This document shows, in pieces, positions 45,279-55,176 of a stretch of 64,000 nucleotides of DNA. The DNA comes from Marinobacter bohaiensis (GTDB lineage Bacteria; Pseudomonadota; Gammaproteobacteria; Pseudomonadales; Oleiphilaceae). Every line of letters begins with the position of its first letter. The stretch's first letter is position 1. Under the pieces are notes generated by a model. That model saw nothing but the letters and a program-made list of their open reading frames with translations, was not told the origin of the DNA and made no database searches. The translations under genes and the position numbers were made by a program. The DNA lies in contig NZ_QGEH01000001.1 in NCBI RefSeq assembly GCF_003258515.1, positions 496,001-560,000 of the forward strand, in the 5' to 3' direction.

Positions 45279-46442
45279 ATGCTGCCAGTCACTTCGGTCG
45301 CGCCGGTCCGCGTGGCCAGTTCCGATGCGCGCGATCCCCAGCTGGCGGCGACCAGCCTGGCGAGCCAGCTCTACCACGCCGATCTGGCCTGCGTGCTCTT
45401 CTTCTGCTCCGCCGAATACGATCTGGCCCGGCTGGGCATCGCGCTGGAGCATGTGTTTCCGCAGGTCCAGGTCACCGGCTGCACCTCCGCTGGCGAAATC
45501 ACCCCGCAGGGCTACGGTCGGGGCTGCATCACCGCCATCGGGTTTGATCGCCGCTATTTTTCCGTGGACTGCGCCCTGATCGGCGAACTGGAGCCGTTCA
45601 GCCTGCAGGACGCCCAGGGACTGGTGGACAGCCTGCTGGCGACCTTCCGTGAAGCCTCCCTGGCGCCGGTCAAAGGCCACACTTTTGCCATCACCCTGCT
45701 GGATGGCTTGTCGAGCCGGGAGGAGCTGGTGCTGGCCACCCTCAACGCCGCACTGGGCAGCATTCCGCATTTCGGCGGATCCGCCGGGGACGACGAGCGC
45801 CTGGCCAACACCCACGTCTATTTCCGGGGCGCCTTCCATACCAGCGCGGCCATTGTCCTGATGATCAACACGCCGCTGGACTTCAAGGTGTTCTCCACCC
45901 ACCACATGCGTGCGGGAGACGACAAGCTGGTGGTGACCCGTGCCGACACCGGTGCGCGCCGGGTCTACGAACTCAACGCCGAGCCCGCGGCGGAGGCCTA
46001 TGCCCGTTCGGCCGGCGTGCGCGTCGACGAGCTGGATCGCCGCATCTTTGCCCTGCGCCCGCTGGCGGTGCGCATTGGCGATCAGTATTTCGTGCGCTCG
46101 GTGCAGCGGGTGCACGACGACGGCAGCCTGACTTTCTACTGCGCCGTGGAAACCGGCATCGTGCTGACGGCCATGCGCCCGGGGCCGCTGCTGGCCAACC
46201 TCGGCGAGCAGTTGGCCCAGGCCGAGCACGAGGTGGGGCCGCCGTTGCTGACCATCGGGTGCGACTGCTTTCTGCGCCGGGCGGAGGCGGAGTTCTCCGG
46301 TTTTGTGGATGAAGCCTCGGCGTTCCTGCGGGAGCACCGGGTGATCGGATTCAACACCTACGGCGAGCAGTTCGACGGTATGCACATCAACCAGACGTTC
46401 ACAGGAGTGGTCATTGGCCAGCCCGCTCACGCTTCCCGCTGA
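45279..46442 (+). CDS. nosP: FIST-domain sensor protein, NosP-like
   Basis: About 387 residues from the ATG at 45279; an upstream ATG at 45168 would add 37 residues that do not look conserved. FIST_N (about 20-210) has LACVLFFCSAEYD, GCTSAGEITPQGYG and HFGGSAGDDERLANTHVYF; FIST_C (about 215-365) has LEHRVIGFNTYGEQFDG-type ending at HRVIGFNTYGEQFDGMHINQ. In Pseudomonas and Vibrio, FIST proteins called NosP bind haem and nitric oxide and regulate the co-cistronic hybrid kinase NahK. The next gene overlaps and encodes exactly such a kinase, so that role is inferred. Haem ligands were not verified. Confidence 0.78.
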   Translation: MLPVTSVAPVRVASSDARDPQLAATSLASQLYHADLACVLFFCSAEYDLARLGIALEHVFPQVQVTGCTSAGEITPQGYGRGCITAIGFDRRYFSVDCALIGELEPFSLQDAQGLVDSLLATFREASLAPVKGHTFAITLLDGLSSREELVLATLNAALGSIPHFGGSAGDDERLANTHVYFRGAFHTSAAIVLMINTPLDFKVFSTHHMRAGDDKLVVTRADTGARRVYELNAEPAAEAYARSAGVRVDELDRRIFALRPLAVRIGDQYFVRSVQRVHDDGSLTFYCAVETGIVLTAMRPGPLLANLGEQLAQAEHEVGPPLLTIGCDCFLRRAEAEFSGFVDEASAFLREHRVIGFNTYGEQFDGMHINQTFTGVVIGQPAHASR

Positions 46443-49032
46443 AACCGACGCGCGCGACCGGCGCATCGCCGAACTGGAGGCCGAGAATGGTCGCCTCCGC
46501 ACCATCCGTGACGCGCTGATCACCCGCGTGGAGTCCAATAGCGCCCACAAGCCGGCACCCTACGCCGCGTTCGAGCATTCGGTCACGCTCGCCGAGCAGG
46601 TGCGTGAACGCACCGAAGCCCTCAATCTGGCGATGGCCGAGCTCAAGGCCAGCAATCGCGCCCTGAATGCAGCGCGGGAAGAGGCGGAGACCGCCAGCCA
46701 GCGCCTCGGGGATGCCATCGAGAGCATCGGCGACGGGTTCGTGCTGTTCGATCAGCGGCACCGGCTCGTGCTCACCAACCGCCGCTTTCGCAGCTACTGG
46801 CAGGACCGGGGCGACGCCATCCGGCCGGGCATCTCCATCGCCGAGGTCAAGCGTCTGGCCCTGGAAACCGGGCTGGTGGTGGAGGAACACCGCGACAATC
46901 AGTCCGGCGGTTCGGTCTACCGGTTGGCCAACGGCCGTTGGGTGCAGGTCAGCGAGCATCCGACCCGGGAAGGCGGGCGGGTTATCCTCTATTCCGACAT
47001 CACCGACGTCAAGAACAGCGAGGACGAACGGCGCGAGCGGGCCCTGGCCGAGAAGTCGCGCCTGTTGCAGTCGACGGTGGATAACCTGTCCCAGGGCGTG
47101 GTGCTGGTCAACGACGAGGGCTGCCCGGAGATCTGGAATCACCGCTTTGTCGAACTGACCGGACTGGACGCCGCGCAGGTCAGCCGTGAGACGTCATTCG
47201 AGCGCCTCCTGGCCCTGTCGGAAACACCGCTGCTGATGCCCGGCAGTGTCGACAGCCAGGGCCACCCGTGCCACGCCCTGGAGCATCACCAGCGCGACGG
47301 CCGGGTGCTGGAGATCCGCACCCACGCCATGACGGACGGACGCTACGTCAACACCTACACCGACATCACCGAACGCCACCGCTACGCCGAAACCCTGCGC
47401 GAGAGCGAGCGCTGGGTGCGGGTGGTGACCGACCACGTGCCGGCGCTGATTGCCTACGTCGGCGCCGACCTGACGGTGCAGTTCTGCAACAAGGTGTATG
47501 AGGCCTGGTACGGCCGTGGCGATCGCTCGCCGCTGGGGCTTTCCCTGCGCGACGTGCACGATGCCGCGCTCTACGCCCGCCTGCTGCCCCACGTGCGCGA
47601 TGCGCTGGCCGGTCACAGCGTCACCTTCGAGTTTGAGGAAACCAACGCCCGGGGCGAGCAGCGCTACATGCTGCGCTCCTATGTGCCCAACCGTGACCCG
47701 TCGGGCGTGGTGAACGGGTTCTTCGTGCTGATCCGCGACATCACCGAGCGCCGGCGCACGGCCCTGGCCCTGCAGCAGGCCTATGACAACCTGGAACAGC
47801 GGGTGAAAGAGCGCACCGCGGCCCTGACGTCGCTCAACGACCAGCTGCGCCAGGAGATCAGTGAACGCTCGGAAATTGAGGCCCGGCTGCGCGACGCCAA
47901 GGCCGAGGCGGAACGCGCCAACCTGTCCAAGACCAAGTTTCTGGCGGCGGTCAGCCACGACCTGCTGCAGCCGCTCAATGCCGCGCGGCTGTTCACCAGC
48001 TCGCTGATGGAACAGGCTTTCGGCCCGCGAACGGAAGGCCTGGTGCGCTCGGTCAGCACATCGCTGGACGACGTGGAGAACCTGCTGGGTACGCTGGTGG
48101 ATATCTCCAAGCTGGATGCCGGCGTGATCCAGCCGGACGTCAATGCCTTCGACCTGCGCGACCTGCTCAACAACCTGGCGCGGGAATTCCGGCAGATGGC
48201 CCTGGGCGAGGGCGTCGAGCTGCGTTTCGTGGCGTCTTCGGCCGTCGTGGCATCGGACTCCCAACTGCTGGCGCGCATCCTGCGCAACTTCCTCACCAAC
48301 GCCATCCGCTACACCGGCAGCGGCTCGATCCTGCTGGGCTGCCGTCGGCATCCGCACTCGGTGGAGCTGCAGGTCTGGGACACCGGCCCGGGCATTCCCG
48401 CCGACAAGCTCTCCGAGATCTTCCAGGAATTCAAACGCATTCGCCCCGCCGGCGCGCCCCAGGACAAGGGGCTCGGCCTGGGGCTGGCGATCGTCGACAA
48501 GATCGCGCGCATGCTCGATCACCGCATCACCGTGCGCTCCGTGGAGGGGCGCGGGTCGCTGTTTGCCGTGGAAGTGCCGCTCGGTCAGTTACGGCCGGAG
48601 CAGCAGGGCCTGCCGGCCTCTCGGGTGCCGCAAGGGCAGTCGCTGGACGGCGGCCGTATCTGGGTCATCGACAACGACCGGGCGATCTGCGACGGCATGC
48701 GCACGCTGCTGGAAGGGTGGGGCTGTGAGGTCATGACGGCCGTGTCCCTCGCCGATCTGGCCGGGCAGTTGGACATCCCGTCGGCGCCGGTGGATGCGAT
48801 CCTGGCGGATTACCACCTGGACAACGACGAGAACGGTGTGGAAGCGGTGTTGGCGATTCACCGGGAACGCGCCGACGACGTACCGGTGGTGATGATCACC
48901 GCCAACTACACCAACGAACTCAAGCATCATATCCGCGAGCTGGGCTACCAGTTGATCAACAAGCCGGTGAAGCCGCTCAAACTGCGCAGTGTGTTGCATC
49001 ACGTATTGATGAACGAACCGGGCCGTCCGTGA
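46414..49032 (+). CDS. nahK: Hybrid histidine kinase, NahK-like (PAS repeats, HisKA, HATPase, REC)
   Basis: 872 residues, TTG start inside the end of the FIST gene with AGGAG 6 bases upstream. Coiled N-terminus (10-100), three PAS-type regions (about 100-200, 215-320, 330-445), a coiled linker, HisKA with His515 in AAVSHDLLQPLNAARLF, HATPase with NFLTNAIRYTGSG and GLGLGLAIVDKIARML, and a C-terminal receiver with Asp799 (ILADYHLD) and Lys at INKPVK. No membrane helix, so cytosolic. The FIST/kinase overlap is the NosP-NahK pattern, implicated in biofilm dispersal in response to nitric oxide. Confidence 0.85.
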   Translation: MASPLTLPAETDARDRRIAELEAENGRLRTIRDALITRVESNSAHKPAPYAAFEHSVTLAEQVRERTEALNLAMAELKASNRALNAAREEAETASQRLGDAIESIGDGFVLFDQRHRLVLTNRRFRSYWQDRGDAIRPGISIAEVKRLALETGLVVEEHRDNQSGGSVYRLANGRWVQVSEHPTREGGRVILYSDITDVKNSEDERRERALAEKSRLLQSTVDNLSQGVVLVNDEGCPEIWNHRFVELTGLDAAQVSRETSFERLLALSETPLLMPGSVDSQGHPCHALEHHQRDGRVLEIRTHAMTDGRYVNTYTDITERHRYAETLRESERWVRVVTDHVPALIAYVGADLTVQFCNKVYEAWYGRGDRSPLGLSLRDVHDAALYARLLPHVRDALAGHSVTFEFEETNARGEQRYMLRSYVPNRDPSGVVNGFFVLIRDITERRRTALALQQAYDNLEQRVKERTAALTSLNDQLRQEISERSEIEARLRDAKAEAERANLSKTKFLAAVSHDLLQPLNAARLFTSSLMEQAFGPRTEGLVRSVSTSLDDVENLLGTLVDISKLDAGVIQPDVNAFDLRDLLNNLAREFRQMALGEGVELRFVASSAVVASDSQLLARILRNFLTNAIRYTGSGSILLGCRRHPHSVELQVWDTGPGIPADKLSEIFQEFKRIRPAGAPQDKGLGLGLAIVDKIARMLDHRITVRSVEGRGSLFAVEVPLGQLRPEQQGLPASRVPQGQSLDGGRIWVIDNDRAICDGMRTLLEGWGCEVMTAVSLADLAGQLDIPSAPVDAILADYHLDNDENGVEAVLAIHRERADDVPVVMITANYTNELKHHIRELGYQLINKPVKPLKLRSVLHHVLMNEPGRP

Positions 49033-49040
49033 CGGCCCGG
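49018..49040. terminator. Hairpin between the convergent kinase and response-regulator genes
   Basis: CCGGGCCGTC and GACGGCCCGG form a perfect 10-bp stem around CGT. The kinase stop codon lies in its right half. No T-run, so termination strength is uncertain. Confidence 0.5.
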
Positions 49041-49051
49041 CCTTGGGTGCT

Positions 49052-49837
49052 TTATCGCTTCAGGTACTGATTGAAATCGATATCACTGGCCGACAGGATC
49101 GCCTGCACCCGGTTGTGTACGCCGAGCTTGCGCAGAATGGCGGACACGTGGGCTTTGACCGTGGTTTCGGCGATGTTCAGGTTGTAGGCGATCTGCTTGT
49201 TGGATTCCCCCTTGGACATGCGCTCCAGTACCAGCAGTTGGCGGCGGGTGAGGGAGTTGAGCAGTTCCGGCGAGAGGTTGTTCTCGTCGTGCCGGTGGCG
49301 GCGCGGGCTGTCCTTGCCGGTGCGGATGATGTCCGAGGGCAGGTAGACGTTGCCCGCCAGGATCTGCTCGATGGCCTGGGTCATCTGGGCGCGGGGCGAG
49401 GACTTGGTGATAAAGCCCACCGCACCGTAGGTGATGGCCTGCAGCACCACCTGTTTGTCTTCCTCGGCCGAGACGATGACCACCGGGATCGTGGGCGCCT
49501 CGTTGCGCAGGGTAATCAGGCCGTTGAGGCCATTCATGCCCGGCATGTTCAGGTCCAGCAGGATCAGGTCGAAGTCGTCCTGGTCCTGGATCATGGCCAG
49601 GGCGGTGTCCAGGTCATCGGTTTCCACCACGTCGCTACCCTGGAAGCCGGACTGGATCACGCTGGTGATCGCTTCCCGGAACAGGGGGTGGTCGTCGGCA
49701 ATCAGGATCTTGTAGGCGGGTTCCATGCCGTCGGCAGCTCGCTCTTTTATTGTGTCGTGGTTGTCCGGATCGGACTCCGCCTTAGCATAACCCATAGCGG
49801 CGGTTTCCGGTGTGGCCAGATCGAGTGGGGACGTCAT
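49052..49837 (-). CDS. LuxR-family response regulator, ErdR/AgmR-like
   Basis: 261 residues started at [20 protein letters not shown], with GAGGAG 6 bases before. Receiver domain begins near residue 45 ([18 protein letters not shown]) with phosphoacceptor Asp in [14 protein letters not shown] and Lys in [11 protein letters not shown]. The C-terminal LuxR HTH has [20 protein letters not shown] and [20 protein letters not shown]. Sequence type resembles ErdR/AgmR, regulators of alcohol and acetate catabolism in Pseudomonas. It follows a PQQ-associated gene by 10 bases, and faces the kinase gene, so the kinase may phosphorylate it. Confidence 0.85.
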   Translation of the reverse strand: MTSPLDLATPETAAMGYAKAESDPDNHDTIKERAADGMEPAYKILIADDHPLFREAITSVIQSGFQGSDVVETDDLDTALAMIQDQDDFDLILLDLNMPGMNGLNGLITLRNEAPTIPVVIVSAEEDKQVVLQAITYGAVGFITKSSPRAQMTQAIEQILAGNVYLPSDIIRTGKDSPRRHRHDENNLSPELLNSLTRRQLLVLERMSKGESNKQIAYNLNIAETTVKAHVSAILRKLGVHNRVQAILSASDIDFNQYLKR

Positions 49838-49847
49838 GATGCCCTCC

Positions 49848-50426
49848 TCATGATTGCGTGAGTGGGACGGGCGTGGCGGCACGCGTGGGCAGGCCGGCGC
49901 CTATCCAGCTGTCGATGCCGTCCTTGAACCAGTAGACGTTTCGGTAACCGGCTTCGGTCAGGCGTTTGACCGCGTTCCAGGACAGCCAGCAGTCGGACTT
50001 GCAGAAGACCGCCACCGGGTGGTCCGGACGCTCGCCGGTCAGGCGCGCCAGATTGTCCATCAGGTAACGCTGCCATCGGGGCTCGAGCTGGCCCTTGCCC
50101 GTGTTGGGCAGCCAATGGGCGTTGGGAATGCTCGGGTGGGGCTGGTCCTGCAGAAACCGCTGGTGGCGGTATTCCACGTTGATTACATCGATCAGCACCA
50201 GGTCGGTGTGGCGTTCCAGCAGTGCCTGCAGGGCGGCGGTATCCACCGTGGTGGCGCCGGGTGCCTTGGCCGGTGTGGGGCTGCGGTAGCGATCCTGGCG
50301 GAAGCCGTCTGCGGAGAACAGCCCGGTGTCGCGCGTTGGCGTGGTGTCCGCGTTGACCGGCAGCGCCAGGGCCATCAGCAGCGCCAGGTTGGATAGCAGC
50401 GTCAGGTTCCACGGAGACCTGAACAT
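49848..50426 (-). CDS. Periplasmic rhodanese-like CXXCW-motif protein of PQQ-dependent catabolism
   Basis: 192 residues. Signal peptide [20 protein letters not shown] with VNA cleavage region. A rhodanese fold (about 65-185) contains [16 protein letters not shown] and the family motif [16 protein letters not shown], and [20 protein letters not shown]. This matches TIGR03865, found with quinoprotein alcohol dehydrogenases. GAGG precedes the ATG. It leads the response-regulator gene in a two-gene operon, which ties that regulator to PQQ-dependent alcohol oxidation; no dehydrogenase gene is in this window. Confidence 0.83.
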   Translation of the reverse strand: MFRSPWNLTLLSNLALLMALALPVNADTTPTRDTGLFSADGFRQDRYRSPTPAKAPGATTVDTAALQALLERHTDLVLIDVINVEYRHQRFLQDQPHPSIPNAHWLPNTGKGQLEPRWQRYLMDNLARLTGERPDHPVAVFCKSDCWLSWNAVKRLTEAGYRNVYWFKDGIDSWIGAGLPTRAATPVPLTQS

Positions 50427-50647
50427 GGCAGGACCTCGTCTCGTTGGTCGTGCCGCTGATCGGCGGCCCCGGCATCCAGTGAGGGGCGGCTATCCATGGA
50501 AGACGGGCGGTCAGGTGCCGGATCAGGCGGCTTCTTGTTGTATTGACCAACATTACACGCCATGACGCCGCGTCATTGAATGCGACCATGGCACCAAAAA
50601 ACAGGCACTAAAGTAGTAGGGGCGTGGATGGCCCGGAGGCCGGGCGC

Positions 50648-50914
50648 TCAGCGCACCAGGTGCTTGAGCCGTTGCTGCTCTTTCAGCAGGGGAAACAGTT
50701 TGCCCATGGCCATCAACTGTGCGATGCCGCCAACGATCAGCAGGCCGTAGCCGACCGCCGGATTGCTCATGAACGGGAACACGCTGCCCGGGTCGGACAC
50801 GAACAGACTGAACAGCCCCAGGCCGAGGGCGATGTTGGCCGGCGCGGTGATCAGGTGCATTTTCAGGACTTTCTTGTTGATGGCGGCGAGTTGGGCCTTG
50901 GCGTCGGTGCTCAT
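50648..50914 (-). CDS. Small two-helix membrane protein
   Basis: 88 residues starting MSTDAKAQLAAINKKVLKMH. Two membrane helices, about 20-38 (LITAPANIALGLGLFSLF) and 50-70 (AVGYGLLIVGGIAQLMAMG), then a short basic tail. GGGAA precedes the ATG. I do not recognise a family. The gap of 221 bases upstream of the rhodanese gene holds nothing else. Confidence 0.7.
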   Translation of the reverse strand: MSTDAKAQLAAINKKVLKMHLITAPANIALGLGLFSLFVSDPGSVFPFMSNPAVGYGLLIVGGIAQLMAMGKLFPLLKEQQRLKHLVR

Positions 50915-51025
50915 GGGGTTCCCGGATGATGGTGTGCTAATTTGGAAAGCCTCATTGTAACGCCTGAATCGGCCTGACGCCCGCATCGCGGACAGGCTGC
51001 GAACCCGGAAGGTAGACTGTCGTCC

Positions 51026-52027
51026 ATGACCGCACCGCGACCATTCCGCTGGGGCGTGATCGCCCCGGGCCGCATTGCCCACAACTTCGCCCGCGCCCTG
51101 TCGGTGATCGACGACGCGGAACTGGCCGGCGTGGCCAGTCGCCAGCCCGAGCGGGCCGAATCCTTTGCCGGAGACTACCGCCGCGATCACCCCGGCGTTC
51201 AGGTCTACCCCGACTACGACGCCCTGATCCAGGCCCCGGACATCGACGCCGTCTACATCGCCAACCCGCACCGCTTCCACGCGGAATGGGTTCGCGCCTG
51301 CCTGCACGCGGGCAAACCGGTGCTGTGTGAGAAGCCGCTGGCCGTGACCGCCCGGGAGGCGGCGGAGCTGTTCCGGCTGGCCCAGGCGAACCGGGTGTTC
51401 CTGATGGAGGCCCTGTGGTCGCGCTTCCTGCCGGTGTGGCAGGACGTCCGCCACTGGCTGCGGGCGGGCGCGATCGGGCCGGTTCACACGGTGCAGTCGT
51501 CGTTCTGCTTCCGGGTGCCGTTCAATCCCGCCGACCGGCTGTGGGACATCCACCAGGCGGGCGGCGTGACCCTGGATATGGGCGTCTACCCGATAGCGCT
51601 GTCCAACTTCATTTTCGAGCGTGGACCGGATCGCGTGCAGGTGGCGGTGCTCAAGGGCGCGACCGATGTCGACGTGCGTACCTCCGCGCTGTTGCACTAC
51701 GGCGAGGCGGTCAGCGCCTTTACCGCCAGCTTCCTGGCCGAGCGCGATAACAGTCTGCGTATCGAAGGCGAGGGCGGGGTGATCGATGTGGACGGGCCGT
51801 TCTGGGCCAGCACGCGTGCCACCCTGACGCCCCTCGACGGCGAGCCGGTGCGGGCCGACCATCCACACCGGATGAACGGTTTCGAGTACCAGATCGAGGC
51901 GGCAATGGCGGATATCCGCGCGGACCACCTGCAGAACGACGTCATCCCGTGGGCAGATACCCTCACCACCGCCCGGGTGATCGACCAGATTCTGGCGGAA
52001 GGGGGCGTGGTGTACTCGTTCCTGTAG
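51026..52027 (+). CDS. Gfo/Idh/MocA family oxidoreductase
   Basis: 333 residues. N-terminal NAD(P)-binding Rossmann region RWGVIAPGRIAHNFARAL, AVYIANPHRFHAEW and the family motif LCEKPLAVTAREA with the conserved Lys. The C-terminal domain has GGVTLDMGVYPIALSNF, the catalytic-side Asp/His-Tyr type region. The closest family type is the dihydrodiol dehydrogenase group. Substrate unknown; no sugar genes are adjacent. Confidence 0.85.
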   Translation: MTAPRPFRWGVIAPGRIAHNFARALSVIDDAELAGVASRQPERAESFAGDYRRDHPGVQVYPDYDALIQAPDIDAVYIANPHRFHAEWVRACLHAGKPVLCEKPLAVTAREAAELFRLAQANRVFLMEALWSRFLPVWQDVRHWLRAGAIGPVHTVQSSFCFRVPFNPADRLWDIHQAGGVTLDMGVYPIALSNFIFERGPDRVQVAVLKGATDVDVRTSALLHYGEAVSAFTASFLAERDNSLRIEGEGGVIDVDGPFWASTRATLTPLDGEPVRADHPHRMNGFEYQIEAAMADIRADHLQNDVIPWADTLTTARVIDQILAEGGVVYSFL

Positions 52028-52058
52028 GCGACGGTTCCAACACGCCCGGCCGCCCTGA

Positions 52059-53984
52059 CTAGACCTTGTAGCTCGACAGTTCCTTCTGCAGTCGTTCGGC
52101 CAACGCGATCAGCTCCTGGCTGGCGGCGCGGGTCCGGTCCGCCTGGGAGGAGGTTTCCTGGGCGTGGTTGTGGATGCGCTCCAGGGTGTTGTTGATCTCG
52201 TCGGCCACCTGGCTCTGTTCCTCGGCGGCACTGGCGATGTCGGTGTTGCGCTCGGAAATGCGGGCGACCGCCTCGCGCATCTGGGTGATGGCGTCGCCGG
52301 ATTCCTGCGCCTTGGAAGACAGAGTGCCGGCCAGTTCGCGGGTGGCGTCCATCTTCTGGGAGGCGCCTTTGGCGCCGGATTGCAGTCGCTCGATCTGGCC
52401 GCGGATGTCGTCGATGGAGTTCTGGGTCCGGGTAGCCAGCATGCGCACCTCGTCCGAGACCACCGCAAAACCACGTCCGTGTTCGCCGGCCCGGGCCGCT
52501 TCAATGGCCGCGTTCAGGGCCAGCAGGTTGGTCTGCTCGGCGATGGAGTGAATCACGTCCAGCACGCTGCTGATGGCTTCGCTGTGCTCATCCAGTTCCG
52601 CCACGGCTTCGGCGCACTCGGCGATGGTCTGGGTCTGCTGCTCGATGGTGCGGATGGTTTCCTGCACCAGCGTGTGGCCGGAACGGGCGTCGTCTTCGGC
52701 GCCCTTGGCGGCCTCCTCGGCGACCGACGCGCTCTCGGCCACGTTCTGGGCGGTCAGCGACATTTCGTGCATCGAGGACGCCACGTGCTGAGTGTCGCTG
52801 GTCTGCCGGGCGATGGACTGGCTGGAGTCCTCCGCCACCTGGACCAGCCCCTGGGAGGCTTCCAGCACTTCGCGGGACGAGTGGCCCACATCGCGAATGG
52901 TGTCCTGTACCCGGGCCAGGAGCTTGTCGAACCCGTTGGCCATCTGGCCGAATTCGTCCCGGCTGGTGGCGTTGAAGCGGATGGTCAGGTCGCCCTCGCC
53001 GTCGGCGATGTCGTTGACCGCGCCGATCATCTGGTTCAGCGGGCGTGTGATGACGGCGGTGATCAGCAGGTGGATGGCGAGAATCAGCAGGGCGCCGACA
53101 CCGGCGATCACCAACGCAATGCTGATGGAGTCGGCGGTGATGGTGTCGGTCAGCTCCTCGGCGGAATAGGCCGAGACGACGGTGTAGCCCCAGGGCGTGA
53201 ACGGCGTTTCCACCTTGACCCAGTCGCCGTTATTGCTGGCCAGTGCGGCCTGCACGGTTTCATCGGTCTGGTTGTCCGAGTGCATGCGCACGCGGCCCTT
53301 GTCGTCCACCAGCGCCACAAAGCCTTTCTCCAGCACCCGGGAGCCGGCGATGGCATCCGCCAGGATCGACATGTCGGCGGAGTAGCCCACGTACCAGATG
53401 CCCACCACCTGGCCGGCGCTGCTGCGCATCGGTGCGTAACCGGTCAGGTAGGGATTGCCCAGGATGTCCACCTGACCGTAGAAGGCCTGGCCGGATTCGA
53501 TGGCCCGGAAGGCGCCGCCGTCCGGGTTGAGGATGGTGCCGGTGGCGCGCTGGCCGCCGTCCTTCTTCACGTTGGTGGAGACGCGCACGTAGTTCTGGCC
53601 GTCGTAGACGAACAGGGTGGCGGTGCCCTTCATGTCCTGCGTCAGGTCGTCCACCAGTTCGAAGTGGTTGGCCATACCCTGGTTGCCCAGTAACAGTTGC
53701 GGCACGGTGCGGTCACCCACCCGGGTGTCTTTGCCAAGGCCGGGGGAGCCGATGGCTTCGCCGCGCTTGATCAGTACCTGCATGCTGCTCTTGACCCGAT
53801 CCATCATGATCGAGTCGGTGACCGAGAGCAGGCGAACGACCCGCTGGCGGGCATCCGATGCCTGGCTCTCTGCGGTGTTGGTCAGTTCATGGTCGCGGGA
53901 CACGATGGTGAAAATGGCCCCGGCGATCACCACGACGGAGATCAGCAAGGTAATGGCGAGGAAAAATTTCTTCTTTACAGACAT
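52059..53984 (-). CDS. Methyl-accepting chemotaxis protein with a periplasmic Cache domain
   Basis: 641 residues from the ATG at 53984 (GGAG 8 bases upstream); a GTG two codons earlier is less likely. N-terminal membrane helix (3-26), periplasmic Cache3/Cache2-type ligand domain (about 30-285, with [40 protein letters not shown] and [12 protein letters not shown]), second helix (about 290-315), HAMP, and a signalling domain with the hairpin tip [20 protein letters not shown] and [18 protein letters not shown]. No C-terminal CheR-docking pentapeptide. Senses a small periplasmic ligand, not identified. Confidence 0.92.
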   Translation of the reverse strand: MSVKKKFFLAITLLISVVVIAGAIFTIVSRDHELTNTAESQASDARQRVVRLLSVTDSIMMDRVKSSMQVLIKRGEAIGSPGLGKDTRVGDRTVPQLLLGNQGMANHFELVDDLTQDMKGTATLFVYDGQNYVRVSTNVKKDGGQRATGTILNPDGGAFRAIESGQAFYGQVDILGNPYLTGYAPMRSSAGQVVGIWYVGYSADMSILADAIAGSRVLEKGFVALVDDKGRVRMHSDNQTDETVQAALASNNGDWVKVETPFTPWGYTVVSAYSAEELTDTITADSISIALVIAGVGALLILAIHLLITAVITRPLNQMIGAVNDIADGEGDLTIRFNATSRDEFGQMANGFDKLLARVQDTIRDVGHSSREVLEASQGLVQVAEDSSQSIARQTSDTQHVASSMHEMSLTAQNVAESASVAEEAAKGAEDDARSGHTLVQETIRTIEQQTQTIAECAEAVAELDEHSEAISSVLDVIHSIAEQTNLLALNAAIEAARAGEHGRGFAVVSDEVRMLATRTQNSIDDIRGQIERLQSGAKGASQKMDATRELAGTLSSKAQESGDAITQMREAVARISERNTDIASAAEEQSQVADEINNTLERIHNHAQETSSQADRTRAASQELIALAERLQKELSSYKV

Positions 53985-54116
53985 GGACACGGCTCCGGCG
54001 CAATACGGCTCAATCCTTGCGGACAGGGGGGCTTACTGACTGAATTCTTTACAGCATGCTTAACGACCTGGCGCCGGAAAACTTTACACGTTGTTGTGTG
54101 ATTTTTGCTCGCCGGC

Positions 54117-55031
54117 TCAGGCCATGGAATCGCCCTCCGTGCGTCGCCCCTCGGCTTCGAGCCAGTCCACGAACTCCAGCACCAGCGGATCCATGGCCTG
54201 ACTGCCGGGAAAGACGATCTGGTAGCCGTTGTCCGAGCGGATCGGGGTGTCTACCAGGGCCGTCAGGGCGCCGTTCTCCAGCAGAGGCTCCACAAACGGT
54301 GACCAGCCGATGGCCACGCCCTGGCCCGTCAGTGCGGCCTGCAGCAACAGGGTGTAGTTGTTGAAAATCAGTGCTGGCTCCGGCGGCGGTCCCGGCAATC
54401 CCAGGTGCTCGAACAGCGTCGGCCAGTCGAACCACGGGGCGCTGTCTGCCTCCAGTTGCAGCAGTGGCAGGTCGGCCAGGGATGCGGTCGCGTCGCCGCC
54501 TTGCAGCAGCCCCGGTGCACACACCGGCACCACCGACTCGCCGAACAGCAGGCGGGTCGGGGCGCTCATCTCGTAGCCGTTGCCGAACATCAGGGCAATG
54601 TCCACGTCCGCCTGGTCTGGCGTGACGGGCCGCTGCCCGGTGACCAGGCGCACGTCCACGGAGGGATGGGCGCGCCGGAAGCCGGCGAGGCGGGGCAGTA
54701 GCCAGTAGGTGCCCAGGGCGTAGTCGGTGGCGACGTTGATGACGTCGTTACGGGCGAGCTGGCGCGAGCGCTCGTAGGCTTCGGCCAGGGTGGTCAGTCC
54801 CTCGGCAATCCCCCGGTGCAGGCTGCTGCCGGTGCGGGTCAGTCGCACGCCCCGGTGAATACGCTGGAACAGCGGCGTGCCGATGTCCGCTTCGAGGCGT
54901 TTGATGTGCTGGCTGACCGCGGACTGGGTGGAGCCCAGCTCCCGGGCGGCGGCGGTGAACGAGCGCAGGCGGGCGGCGGCCTCGAAAGCCTGCAGCATCG
55001 CCAGGGGCGGCAGGTGTTGGGTATCTGGCAT
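54117..55031 (-). CDS. LysR-type regulator of choline-sulfate use
   Basis: 304 residues. The N-terminal HTH includes AMLQAFEAAARLRSFTAAAR and STQSAVSQHIKRLE, followed by a periplasmic-binding-like effector domain. It is divergent from betC across 145 bases, the order lysR-betC-choX known for choline-sulfatase loci, and its sequence looks like the GcvA-like branch used by those regulators. A T-n11-A box was not resolved. Confidence 0.85.
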   Translation of the reverse strand: MPDTQHLPPLAMLQAFEAAARLRSFTAAARELGSTQSAVSQHIKRLEADIGTPLFQRIHRGVRLTRTGSSLHRGIAEGLTTLAEAYERSRQLARNDVINVATDYALGTYWLLPRLAGFRRAHPSVDVRLVTGQRPVTPDQADVDIALMFGNGYEMSAPTRLLFGESVVPVCAPGLLQGGDATASLADLPLLQLEADSAPWFDWPTLFEHLGLPGPPPEPALIFNNYTLLLQAALTGQGVAIGWSPFVEPLLENGALTALVDTPIRSDNGYQIVFPGSQAMDPLVLEFVDWLEAEGRRTEGDSMA

Positions 55032-55176
55032 AAGCTGGTCTAATGTTTGTCATTAGTTTGGGATCAGTTTACAGCCCGGCAGGTGGGGCGCAACATGGGT
55101 CAATTCCTTTTCTCCTATTAATCTGGTTGATAGCAACGCCTTCAACCGCGCAAGTCTCCAGCCCAGATAAGGTCGT

